Source: DATARH01 sp035534535
GTDB lineage: Bacteria; Pseudomonadota; Alphaproteobacteria; ATCC43930; CGMCC-115725
Direction of reading: 5' to 3'
Assembly: GCA_035534535.1 (NCBI GenBank)
Contig: DATLRS010000192.1
Coordinates: 1 to 64,000 of the forward strand
Length of the DNA: 64,000 bases
Shown: in pieces, positions 46,425 to 54,948 of the stretch
How the letters are laid out: the number at the start of each line of letters is the position of its first letter
Numbering within the stretch: position 1 is the stretch's first letter
Translations under genes and position numbers: made by a program
Notes under the pieces: generated by a model
Told to the model about the DNA's origin: nothing
Databases searched by the model: none
The model's input: only the letters and a program-made list of their open reading frames with translations

Positions 46425-47258
46425 ATGGGTCAGGTGGAGGGAAAAATTGCGCTCGTCACCGGCGGCGCCTCGGGCATCGGCGCGGCCTGCGTCGAGACGC
46501 TGGCGCGCGAAGGCGCCAGGCTCGTCATCAGCGACATCGACGATGCGGGCGGCAACGCGCTGGTCGCGACGCTCGAAGCGGGCGGCCGTGCGGCGATCTA
46601 CCTGTCGCACGACGTGACCGATGAAGGGCGCTGGCGCGAGGTTGTCGGCGAGATCGAGCGGCGCTATGGCCGGCTCGACATCCTGGTCGCCAATGCCGGG
46701 ATCGGGTTGATGGCGCCGTCGATCGTCGACATGAGCCTGGCAGATTGGCGGCGGCAGACCGCGGTCAACCTCGACGGCGTCTTCCTGTCGGTCAAATACG
46801 GCATCCCCTTGATGCGCAAATCGGGCGGGGGCTCGATCATCATGACCTCGTCGATCGCCGGGTTGCGCGGCTCGGCGACGCTGGCCGGCTATTGCGCGAC
46901 CAAGGGCGGGGTGCGGCTGTTCGCCAAGGCGGTGGCGATGGAATGCGCCTCGCGCGGCGACGGTATCCGGGTCAATTCGGTGCATCCCGGGATTATCGAC
47001 ACGCCGATCTGGGGCAAGATCCGGCCCGACCTGGTCGGCGGCGGGCGCAACGCGCCGATCGACATCGAAGAGATGGGACGCCTCGGCGCGCCCTTGGGGC
47101 GGGTCGGCAAGGCACAGGACATCGCCAACGGCGTCCTCTTTCTCGCCTCCGATGCGGCGGATTACATCACCGGTACCGAACTGGTGATCGACGGCGGCAT
47201 CACCGGCGGCGCGATCGCGCGCAGCGGGCCGTTGGCCGCGCGCCGCGCCGATGCCTGA
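46425..47258 (+). CDS. Short-chain dehydrogenase/reductase (SDR)
   Basis: A 277-residue classical SDR. IALVTGGASGIGAACVETLA (TGxxxGIG) binds NAD(P), DILVANAGIG is the NAG motif, and MTSSIAGLRGSATLAGYCAT with Ser-Tyr-x-x-x-Lys is the catalytic set. The C-terminus DYITGTELVIDGGITGG is typical. Presence of Asp after the second strand (ISDIDD) favours NAD over NADP. GGGAGG lies just before the ATG at 46425. The longer open frame from 46098 has no meaning. Substrate unknown. Confidence 0.88.
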   Translation: MGQVEGKIALVTGGASGIGAACVETLAREGARLVISDIDDAGGNALVATLEAGGRAAIYLSHDVTDEGRWREVVGEIERRYGRLDILVANAGIGLMAPSIVDMSLADWRRQTAVNLDGVFLSVKYGIPLMRKSGGGSIIMTSSIAGLRGSATLAGYCATKGGVRLFAKAVAMECASRGDGIRVNSVHPGIIDTPIWGKIRPDLVGGGRNAPIDIEEMGRLGAPLGRVGKAQDIANGVLFLASDAADYITGTELVIDGGITGGAIARSGPLAARRADA

Positions 47259-47340
47259 GGCGCGGCGGCTTGGTCGTCGTCGTCGTCGTGGCGATGGCGT
47301 CGCCGACCGGCAACCATGGCCCGGTTGAGCGAGGATCCCT

Positions 47341-48981
47341 TCAGTCGAACAGTGTCGCCAGGCGTTTCTTGATGCTGTCGGCGATGTAGAGCGCCATAGC
47401 CTGGATGGTCGATGTCGGGTTGACGCCGCCAGAGGTCACCCAGATGCTGCCGTCGACGATAAAGAGGTTCTTCAAATCGTGGGATCGCCCCCACTCGTTC
47501 ACCACAGAACGCTCCGGGTCGAGGCCCATGCGCGCGGTCCCCAGCAGGTGGCCCGGGCTGTTCAGCACGGTGCGCGAGCAGGAGATGTCTTTCGCCCCGG
47601 CCGTGGCCAGGATCTCCGACGCGCGGGCGATGCCGTGCTCCATCAGGCGCCGCGTGTTCTCGCCCATCGTGTAATCGATCTTCGGCGCCGGGATGCCGTT
47701 ACTGTCCTTCATGACAGGATCGAGCGTGACACGGTTGTGTTCTTCCGGCAGGTCCTCGCAGGCGACGCCGATCAGCAGGCGACGATAGAGCAGCGTGCGG
47801 TAGACGCGGTGATGGTCCCGGCCCCATGGCAGGCGGCCGGCCGCCATGCTGGTGATCGCCTCGTTGACCGGGCCGGTACCGCGGGCGAACTGCAGCGTGT
47901 AGCCGCGCACGAAGCCGCGCGAGCGGTCGGTTTCGTAGAACTCCTTGCTCCACATCACCGTCTGTGGCCCGTGGTCGCCGTCCATCTCCTCGTCGACATA
48001 GCCAAACACCTGCGGCCAGGGGTGCAGCATCAGGTTCTTGCCGACCAGGCCCGAGGAATTGGCCAGGCCGGCGGGATGGCGGGAAGCGGCCGAGTTCAGC
48101 AATAGCCGGGGCGTGCCGATGCCGTTCGCCGCCAGGATCACCATTTCCGCCGGCTGGAACCGCTCTATTCCTGCAGGGTCGTAATAGACGACGCCCGAGG
48201 CCATGCCGTGTTCGTTGGTGGTGATCTCCCGGACCCGGCAGCGCGTGCGCAGCTCCGCCCGGGCACGCAGTGCATGGGGCCAGTAGGTGATGTCCACGCT
48301 CGCCTTGGCTCCCTGAGCGCAGCCCGGCGTGCAATGGCCGAGGTTGATGCACTTGGCCCGTCCGTCATATTCCGTCGTGGCCACGGCGATGTCGGACGGC
48401 CACCAGTGCCAGCCCAGTTTGTTCGTCGCCTGCGCGTAGCGCGTGCCGGTCTTTCCCAGCGGCACCGGTGGCATGGTGGGCTGATGCGGCGGGTAGGCGG
48501 GATCGCCCGCCAGGCCGGCCACCCCCGTCATGCGGTCGTTTTCGGCGAAATACGGTTCGAGCATCCAGTAGTCGATCGGCCAGTCATCCGCTACCCCGTC
48601 CAGCGTCCGCACGCGGAAGTCGGAGGGATGCAGGCGCGGGTAGTGCGCCGTGAACAGGATCGTACCGCCGCCAACCCCGTTGAAGTTGGCGATCTTCATC
48701 ACCGAGTTGTCGTCGTTGACCGGGTAGTCCGTGTCGCGCCCCCGGCGGTTGGGGCTGATATCGAAATCGCCGTAGCGGCGCGCTTCCCAGTCGCGACCGT
48801 TGCTCGGGAATTCGGTGGATCTGGTCCAGTCGCCCTGCTCAAGGCACAGGATCTTCATACGCGTTTCGGCGAGGCTCCAGGCCACCGCGGCGCCGGAGGC
48901 ACCGGCGCCGATGATCAGCACATCGACGATCTCGTCGCTCGGCCGGGCGACGTCGGGACCTGTTTCTGCGGCCATGCCCAA
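47341..48981 (-). CDS. GMC-family oxidoreductase (gluconate/sugar dehydrogenase-like)
   Basis: A 546-residue flavoprotein. VDVLIIGAGASGAAVAWSLA binds FAD. FNGVGGGTILFTAHYPRLHP is the first GMC block, and GHCTPGCAQGAKASVDITYW is typical of the subgroup with gluconate 2-dehydrogenase alpha subunits. The C-terminus has DGSIWVTSGGVNPTSTIQAM with the catalytic Asn. No gamma or cytochrome subunit gene is adjacent. Together with the 10527 gene it makes two GMC enzymes in the window, of different subgroups. It likely oxidises a sugar or polyol. Confidence 0.83.
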   Translation of the reverse strand: MGMAAETGPDVARPSDEIVDVLIIGAGASGAAVAWSLAETRMKILCLEQGDWTRSTEFPSNGRDWEARRYGDFDISPNRRGRDTDYPVNDDNSVMKIANFNGVGGGTILFTAHYPRLHPSDFRVRTLDGVADDWPIDYWMLEPYFAENDRMTGVAGLAGDPAYPPHQPTMPPVPLGKTGTRYAQATNKLGWHWWPSDIAVATTEYDGRAKCINLGHCTPGCAQGAKASVDITYWPHALRARAELRTRCRVREITTNEHGMASGVVYYDPAGIERFQPAEMVILAANGIGTPRLLLNSAASRHPAGLANSSGLVGKNLMLHPWPQVFGYVDEEMDGDHGPQTVMWSKEFYETDRSRGFVRGYTLQFARGTGPVNEAITSMAAGRLPWGRDHHRVYRTLLYRRLLIGVACEDLPEEHNRVTLDPVMKDSNGIPAPKIDYTMGENTRRLMEHGIARASEILATAGAKDISCSRTVLNSPGHLLGTARMGLDPERSVVNEWGRSHDLKNLFIVDGSIWVTSGGVNPTSTIQAMALYIADSIKKRLATLFD

Positions 48982-49012
48982 TTCACTCGTCGTCAGGAGG
49001 CGATCCCGCCGG

Positions 49013-50317
49013 TTAATGCGGCGCCGCAGCCCCCGCGACGGGAACGCCGGAAGCGCCCGGGCGCCGCGCGCTGAGCAGGCGCCGCGCCTCCTCCGGCCGA
49101 TCGGCGTTGAGATAGGCCTTCAACAAGGTGAACTCGATCAGGTCGTGCTGCGCCCGGCTGCCGCCGATCCGTTCGTTCTCCCCGGCGAGCGGGGCGAACA
49201 CGTCGATCGCGGTGGAAAAATCCCCGCGTTCGAACGCCGCGAAGCCGCGCGCCAGCGCCGGCAGGTAGGAGCCGGAATTGTAGCGCCCCGCGAGCACCAT
49301 CTCTTCCATCTGGTGAGCACGCTCGTCGAGCGCGGCATCATCGCGCATGACGGCCTGTGCCAGGATGACGTGCAAATCGGCGAGCCCGCTGCCCGGCCGC
49401 GGCAGCGCGCTGTTCGCATAATCGAACAGGGCGCGCCACGCCGCGGCGTCGCGCGGATACCCGGCGAGCTCGGAACGCCACAAAAACGCCGCCCCATCCG
49501 ACATCTTCTGTTGCGGCCCGCCGCTGTGCCGGTCGAGCGTGAGGGCGTCCTGATACAGATGCAACGCCTGCGCCCAATTGCCGGCCTGGAGTTCGCAGAG
49601 CGAGAGATGCCAGCTCAGATGGCCATAAAAAAATCCTTCGCGCGGATAGGTGGCAAGCCACGAGGACAGGTAGGCGCGGGCCGTGTCCGGCTCGCCGCTC
49701 TCGTAGCAGACATGCGCAAACCCGTGCGCGCCGTGTGCATTATGCGGGTTTGCAGCTACCGATCGCTCGATTTTCGGCCGGGCGGCCGCGAGCTGCCCGT
49801 CCTCGGACAACGCCATGGCGTGATAGGCCAGGAACCAGAAATCGTCGCCGTAATGCGGCGCGAGGCTGTCCATCAGCGCCGCGACCTGATGCTTCTGTCC
49901 GATACGGCCGGAGCCGCCGATCAGGCCGTTGGGGTTCGCGGCACTGGCGACGACCAGCGCGTCGCGCGGCCATGCCGTCAGATGGGCGTACATGGCATCG
50001 ATCGCCGCCTCGGTCCGGCCCGCGAACACAAGCTCGAAGAACGCGATGTGACTGGCCTCACGCTCAGGCAGACCGGCCGCCGCCTCCTTCGCGGCCGCCA
50101 GGGCCGCCCGCGCCGCCGCGACGTTGCCTTGCCGCATCAGCACCTGCGCCTTGCCAGCATGGGCCAGGGCGAAACCGGGGTCGGCGGCGATGGCGCGGTC
50201 GTAGGCTTCGGCCGCGCCCGGGTAGAGGGTCAGCGCCAGATCGCTGCCCTGGACGTAGGCGTCCCACGCCGCGGCGGACGTCGTGGATAAGGCAAGGTCG
50301 TACCGATCTGTCGCCAT
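49013..50317 (-). CDS. TTC38-like tetratricopeptide repeat protein
   Basis: A 434-residue soluble protein built of helical repeats. AYDRAIAADPGFALAHAGKA is a typical TPR helix pair, and the overall pattern (AYVQGSDLALTLYPGAAEAY, ARAYLSSWLATYPREGFFYG, then GHLSWHLSLCELQAGNW) matches the TTC38 family. Function of this family is unknown. The ATG at 50317 has GGGGGT upstream; the frame runs to 50332. It lies between the GMC gene and the amidohydrolase gene on the same strand, 31 bases and 78 bases away. Confidence 0.8.
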   Translation of the reverse strand: MATDRYDLALSTTSAAAWDAYVQGSDLALTLYPGAAEAYDRAIAADPGFALAHAGKAQVLMRQGNVAAARAALAAAKEAAAGLPEREASHIAFFELVFAGRTEAAIDAMYAHLTAWPRDALVVASAANPNGLIGGSGRIGQKHQVAALMDSLAPHYGDDFWFLAYHAMALSEDGQLAAARPKIERSVAANPHNAHGAHGFAHVCYESGEPDTARAYLSSWLATYPREGFFYGHLSWHLSLCELQAGNWAQALHLYQDALTLDRHSGGPQQKMSDGAAFLWRSELAGYPRDAAAWRALFDYANSALPRPGSGLADLHVILAQAVMRDDAALDERAHQMEEMVLAGRYNSGSYLPALARGFAAFERGDFSTAIDVFAPLAGENERIGGSRAQHDLIEFTLLKAYLNADRPEEARRLLSARRPGASGVPVAGAAAPH

Positions 50318-50395
50318 GAGAAACCCCCACAACCAATTTTCGCGCTATATCACGCCCCTCTAGGCTCAGAGGGCCGGGAATCCGGTGACTGTCGG

Positions 50396-51238
50396 CTAGC
50401 CTTGCTTCGGCGACCAGCCATAGGCCTTGGCGCACGCGCCGCCCATCAGCATCGCTCGCTCGCTGTCGCTCAGCCGGTCGGTTCTCACGAAGGGCTCGAC
50501 GGCCTGCTCGTAGTTGACGACCGCGAAGGCGCGAGTCCAGTCCGTGCCCCACAGGCAGCGGTCGAAACCCCAGGCATCGAACACGCGAGCCAGCGGGTCC
50601 CAGATGTCGGCGAAGGGAAACGGCTCCCGGGACAGCGTGCAGGCGCCGCTCACCTTGATCACGGCATTCTTGCGTTTGGCCAGGTCCAGCACTTTCGGCA
50701 GGTCGGCCCACGGCTGCGGCGGGGCGGGCGGGGTGCGCGGCTGCAGGATGGCCAGATGGTCGAGAATGAAGCGCGTATCGGGGTGGCGGTCGATCAGCGC
50801 CGCGCCCGCGTCCAAATTTCCCCAGCACAGCATGTTGACCGGGAAATCGTGGCGCACGGCCGCGCGCAGGATCCGGTCGAGGCCCGGGTCGTTCGGGTCG
50901 CGCTTCGCCTCCGGCGTCATCATGATGCGGATGCCGACCGTGCCCGGTGTCGTCTTCCAATCGGCAATGACATCGGCCACCGCCGGATCGTCCGGATTGA
51001 CCGGCTTGACGAGCGCAAACCGACCGGGATGGGCCCGTTGCACCTCGACCGCATAACTGGCGTCGTATTGGTACATGGAAAAGGCGGAGATGAAGATCGC
51101 GCCGTCGACGCCGACCTTGTCCATCGCCGCCACCATCTCGTCGCCCGTCACGTGATCGGGCCAGTTCGGTACACTGTGCCAGGGCCGTTTGGGAGTGTTC
51201 GCCTCATACACGTGCACCTGGGAGTCGATGATAGCCAT
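50396..51238 (-). CDS. Amidohydrolase-2 family metal-dependent hydrolase
   Basis: A 280-residue TIM-barrel hydrolase. MAIIDSQVHVYEANTPKRPW begins with the metal-binding region (here QxH instead of HxH). RFILDHLAILQPRTPPAPP and CLWGTDWTRAF follow, the last with the conserved Asp. The family includes lactonases and decarboxylases (ACMSD, fuconolactonase). The replacement of the first His by Gln is a known variant in lactonase-like members. The ATG at 51238 was chosen for AGGAG nine bases upstream. Confidence 0.82.
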   Translation of the reverse strand: MAIIDSQVHVYEANTPKRPWHSVPNWPDHVTGDEMVAAMDKVGVDGAIFISAFSMYQYDASYAVEVQRAHPGRFALVKPVNPDDPAVADVIADWKTTPGTVGIRIMMTPEAKRDPNDPGLDRILRAAVRHDFPVNMLCWGNLDAGAALIDRHPDTRFILDHLAILQPRTPPAPPQPWADLPKVLDLAKRKNAVIKVSGACTLSREPFPFADIWDPLARVFDAWGFDRCLWGTDWTRAFAVVNYEQAVEPFVRTDRLSDSERAMLMGGACAKAYGWSPKQG

Positions 51239-51513
51239 CTCGGCAAGCTCCTCTGCGCCAAGGGAGGGCGGTATCGCAACAGGTTGCGCCGGCCTTGTCC
51301 AGACCCAGGATCGCGCCGGTCCCCGTCGCACCCACCCGGGGTTGCCGCTATATTAGAGGTCGATATGGCCGGTGATGTCTCGGCGGGGCTGCCCCGCGGC
51401 AGAAGTTTGATGCCGTGCGCGGCCTCAAGCGCGGCGCAGCGGCCACCGGCATCGGCGTGCCCTGCCGATCGACCTCCCTGCAAGCCCCGAATCACCCGTG
51501 AAAGGAAGCTGAG
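51239..51513. other. Intergenic region between amidohydrolase and mutarotase genes, nothing recognised
   Basis: These 275 bases separate divergent genes and probably hold both promoters. The short open frames inside show no family resemblance. No obvious operator or repeat was found. GAAAGGAAGC precedes the ATG at 51514 and serves as its ribosome binding site. Confidence 0.35.
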
Positions 51514-52422
51514 ATGAGGGCCGATGAGCTTACCGTTGCGTTCGGGATTGCCGGCGCCCTCGATTTCGTCGATACGGCGCAGGGGCTGGTCAAGGGGGTG
51601 ATTTCGCTGGGTGGTATGGTCGGCGAGTTCTACCTCCAGGGAGCGCAGCTAACCGGCTGGCAGCCGGCAAACCAGCGGGCGGTCCTCTTCACCAGCCCGC
51701 GCAGCGCGTTTGCACCCGGACGGCCCATCCGCGGCGGCATCCCGATCATCTTCCCGTGGTTCGGGCCCAACCGGCAAGCCCCCGGGGCGCCGCAGCACGG
51801 CGTCGCGCGTACCGCACCGTGGCATCTCGACGCCGTCGAGGTCGCCGGCCAGGACGCGCTGACGATCACCTTCGGCCTCGGTGACGCGGATGTCGGATCG
51901 GCGTTCCGGCCGGCGCCATTCCGCGCGATCTACAAAGTGACGTTCGCGCAGAACCTGTCGTTGCAACTGGCCGTGCAAAACCGCTCGACCCATCCGATCT
52001 TTTTCGAGGAGGCGCTGCACACCTATTTCGCAATTTCCGATATCTCTCAAGTCGCGGTCTCCGGCCTCGACGGCACGACCTATATCGACAAAACCGACGC
52101 GGCAAAGCGGCAGCCACAGACCGACGCGCTGGCGACCATCACGGCCGAAACCGACCGCGTCTATCTCAACACGCCCTCCCGCTGTGCGATCGAGGATCAT
52201 GGGTGGCGCCGCCGCATCGTCATCGAAAAGGAGGGGGCCGCATCAACCGTGCTGTGGAACCCCTGGGCCGAGAAAGCGGCCGCGATGAGCGATCTGGGCG
52301 AGGCCGCTTGGCGCAACATGATTTGCGTCGAAACCGGCAATGTCGCCGATAACCAGGTGGAATTGGCCGCCGGTGACGAACACCGGATGGCGACGAGGAT
52401 CTCGCTTCACGCCGAGCGGTGA
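51514..52422 (+). CDS. D-hexose-6-phosphate mutarotase-like protein (aldose 1-epimerase family)
   Basis: A 302-residue beta-sandwich protein. IRGGIPIIFPWFGPNRQAPG with QHGVARTAPW holds the first catalytic His region. FFEEALHTYFAISDISQVAV gives the second His, and a Glu in the C-terminal CVETGNV is in the usual place of the base. The family interconverts alpha and beta anomers of hexose 6-phosphates (YeaD type). The gene is isolated and convergent to the proline iminopeptidase gene. Confidence 0.85.
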   Translation: MRADELTVAFGIAGALDFVDTAQGLVKGVISLGGMVGEFYLQGAQLTGWQPANQRAVLFTSPRSAFAPGRPIRGGIPIIFPWFGPNRQAPGAPQHGVARTAPWHLDAVEVAGQDALTITFGLGDADVGSAFRPAPFRAIYKVTFAQNLSLQLAVQNRSTHPIFFEEALHTYFAISDISQVAVSGLDGTTYIDKTDAAKRQPQTDALATITAETDRVYLNTPSRCAIEDHGWRRRIVIEKEGAASTVLWNPWAEKAAAMSDLGEAAWRNMICVETGNVADNQVELAAGDEHRMATRISLHAER

Positions 52423-52484
52423 AAAAAATGGCAGGTATCTCGGCGCGTTCGCGGCGCCCTGCGCGCGCCGCCGCCGCGGACGTA

Positions 52485-53579
52485 CTATTCACCGCCGCGA
52501 TCAAAGGGACTCATCGGCGGCAGGTCATTCATGATTGTGCAAAGTCTGGAGTCGGTTTCCGGCTCCAGGCTGCTGTGCCCGGCCGTGGTAATAAAGTAGT
52601 TCACGTCGTTACTGCCGGCCGCCCGCAAGGATCGCACCAGGGCTTCCGCTTGGTAGAGGTGACACACCCTATCGTAACGCCCATGCACGATATGCACGGG
52701 GATATCCTTGACCCGATCGACATGGTCAAGGATGTAATTGTTATTGCGGTACGCCTCGCCGCTGCCACCGAGAAACCCACCGCTCATCATGTAGTGGATT
52801 AAAATCCTGGCCGCCGCCAGAGCATATTTTTGATTTGGCTGGCTTTGGCTGCTTTCATCCCGGGTCAGGCGGCTGGCGCTGCTTTCCCACGCGACGCAGG
52901 CGGCGGCGGCTTTCAAGGCGCGATCCCAGTCCGCTTCGTTCTGCGGCATCACCGCAAATATTTTCGCCAGCCCTTTGATGACGTCGCCGCGGTCGTCGGG
53001 AGGGATTTGCGCGACGAATTGCTGCCACGCCGTCGGGAACTCCAGATAGGTGCCGGGAACCGGCGTCGCGAGCGGGTTGACCGCAAAATCGACCGCGTTG
53101 CCCTGAAAGAAATAATCGACATCCGCTCTGCGGCACAAAAAGACGCCTCGCAGGATGAGGGTCTGCACGGTTTCCGGATGCGCGATGGCGTAAGCCAGGG
53201 CGAGCGTGCTGCCCCAGCTCCCGCCGAAGACGTGCATCTTGCCGTGGATATTCAACGCCCGTCGCAGCCGCAACACGTCGCCGATCAGATGTTCGGTCGT
53301 ATTGTCGGTAAGGGCCGGCGTTGCGTCGTCGTCGCCGGCGCTCGGCGTACTCTTGCCGCAGCCGCGCTGGTCGAAAAGAATGACCCGGTATCGGTCGGGA
53401 TTGAAAAAACGAGCAAACGACTTGTGACTGCCCGCTCCCGGCCCTCCATGCATCAACATGACCGGCTCGCCGTCCCTCGAGCCGTATTCTTCCCAGTAGA
53501 TCTGGTGTTGTGGACGCTCTTGGACGGCCAGATAACCGGATTTATTGCAGGTCGAGATCGGATATCCGCTTTTGCTCAT
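52485..53579 (-). CDS. pip: Proline iminopeptidase
   Basis: A 364-residue alpha/beta hydrolase. GEPVMLMHGGPGAGSHKSFA has the HGGPG oxyanion motif of this family, RVILFDQRGCGKSTPS follows, and VFGGSWGSTLALAYAIAHPE gives the nucleophile Ser in GGSWGS. AGHSSLEPE near the end holds the catalytic His. It releases N-terminal proline from peptides. Cytoplasmic by lack of signal. ATG 53579 was chosen; a GTG at 53591 is an alternative. The internal segment SQSQPNQKYALA is a small variation of the cap. Confidence 0.9.
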   Translation of the reverse strand: MSKSGYPISTCNKSGYLAVQERPQHQIYWEEYGSRDGEPVMLMHGGPGAGSHKSFARFFNPDRYRVILFDQRGCGKSTPSAGDDDATPALTDNTTEHLIGDVLRLRRALNIHGKMHVFGGSWGSTLALAYAIAHPETVQTLILRGVFLCRRADVDYFFQGNAVDFAVNPLATPVPGTYLEFPTAWQQFVAQIPPDDRGDVIKGLAKIFAVMPQNEADWDRALKAAAACVAWESSASRLTRDESSQSQPNQKYALAAARILIHYMMSGGFLGGSGEAYRNNNYILDHVDRVKDIPVHIVHGRYDRVCHLYQAEALVRSLRAAGSNDVNYFITTAGHSSLEPETDSRLCTIMNDLPPMSPFDRGGE

Positions 53580-53684
53580 TGGACGTACCACGGGAGTCGG
53601 ATGGTATTTCGGCTTGAACGCAAAAACGGATATGCCGTCCGGCAGACCGATCTCACAAGGCGCGCGCGAGTCGCCTCACCCCGG

Positions 53685-54923
53685 TCAGGCAGTAGGCCAA
53701 TAGGGCTTCGCGAGCGCCAGTTGGGTCGGGTAGACGGTGAGCGGCACGCCCTTCTGCCATTGCGCGAAGATCATCGGTATATCGACTCGCCGGCCCTTTT
53801 CGTCGAACTTGATCGGTCCGGGGAAACATTGCGCGGCCCTGCCGGTGGTCAGGTCCATCGCGCGGATCGCGGCGGCAACCTTGAGCTTGTCGGCCGAGCC
53901 GGCGGCTTCCATCGCCGCGACCAGGATCGCCGGCTGGCCATAGCCGCACAGCGCGTCCTGGGTCAGGAACGGTTCGCCTGTCTTTTTCTTGAAGCGCTCG
54001 ATGAACGCTTCCTGGCCTTTCATCGGCCAGTTGGCGACGCTGAACAGCAGCCCTTCGAGCAATTCGGGGCCGATTGTCTTCAGCAGTTCGGGCGAGCCGA
54101 ACGGCGCCCCGTTGCCGACCAGCGGCACCTTGCCGTGCGACAGCTTGAACTCGTCGAGTTTCTCGAGCACCAGCTTGCAGTCGGGCATGGCGGAGGTCAG
54201 CAGCAACAGGAAATCAGGCTTCCCCGAGCGCACCTTCTCGATGAGCGGCGTCGCGTCGGACAGCGGCGGTGTGAAGATCTCGTCGACCACCAGCTTCAGC
54301 CCCAGCTTGGCGAGCCCGCCTTCGCGCAGCGGCTTGGCGAAGCTGACGGGCGAGGCTGTGTTGTCCTGGATGATGCCGATCGTCGTCGGCCTCTTGCCGG
54401 TGGCGGCCTGCGCCAATTTGAGCGCGGTCGGCAGCGTTTCGGCGGCCTGATGCGCCGCCGTCGGCGACGTCTGGAAGACGAACTTGAAGCCGCGATTGGT
54501 GATCGCGTCGGAATAGCTCAGCGTCACCCACGGCAGCTGCGCCCGCTCGGTCACCTCGGTCACCGCGAGGGTGAAGGAGCTGAGCCAGCAGCCGGTTCCG
54601 CCGGCCAGATCAGGCTCATCGGACAACAGGCGCTGCGCCGCATTCTTGGCCTTCTCGGTGCTGTCGCCGGCATCGGCGTAGATGATATCGAGCTTGGCGC
54701 CGCCCAACGCCTTGATGCCGCCGCTCGAATTGACGTCGTCAGCGAGGATCTCGGCGCCCATTCGCAGCAGCTGCCCCTGCCGCGCCCACGGCCCCGACAT
54801 CGGAGCGATCATCGCGATCTTGACTGTTTTGGCTTGCGCCCGTCCGATCGCCGGCAGGGCCAGGGCGCCCGCCGACAGGGCCAGCCCCTGGGTGACGGTG
54901 CGTCTCGTCAGTGTCTTGGTCAT
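53685..54923 (-). CDS. Branched-chain amino acid-type ABC transporter, substrate-binding protein
   Basis: A 412-residue periplasmic protein. The N-terminus MTKTLTRRTVTQGLALSAGA has a twin-arginine-like signal (TRRTVTQGLAL), with cleavage near AQA-KTVKIA. VKIAMIAPMSGPWARQGQLL is the classic type I fold opening of LivJ/LivK-type receptors. It binds an unknown ligand and hands it to the permeases encoded upstream. It is the third and last gene of the minus-strand operon. The ligand may be an amino acid, amide or carboxylate. Confidence 0.88.
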   Translation of the reverse strand: MTKTLTRRTVTQGLALSAGALALPAIGRAQAKTVKIAMIAPMSGPWARQGQLLRMGAEILADDVNSSGGIKALGGAKLDIIYADAGDSTEKAKNAAQRLLSDEPDLAGGTGCWLSSFTLAVTEVTERAQLPWVTLSYSDAITNRGFKFVFQTSPTAAHQAAETLPTALKLAQAATGKRPTTIGIIQDNTASPVSFAKPLREGGLAKLGLKLVVDEIFTPPLSDATPLIEKVRSGKPDFLLLLTSAMPDCKLVLEKLDEFKLSHGKVPLVGNGAPFGSPELLKTIGPELLEGLLFSVANWPMKGQEAFIERFKKKTGEPFLTQDALCGYGQPAILVAAMEAAGSADKLKVAAAIRAMDLTTGRAAQCFPGPIKFDEKGRRVDIPMIFAQWQKGVPLTVYPTQLALAKPYWPTA

Positions 54924-54948
54924 GCGTCTCTCTCCTGCTGGGCGGCTG

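Noticed and set aside
47274..47291. Run of GTC triplets after the SDR gene
   Set aside because: A short simple-sequence stretch typical of high-GC DNA, not in a gene and without further structure.
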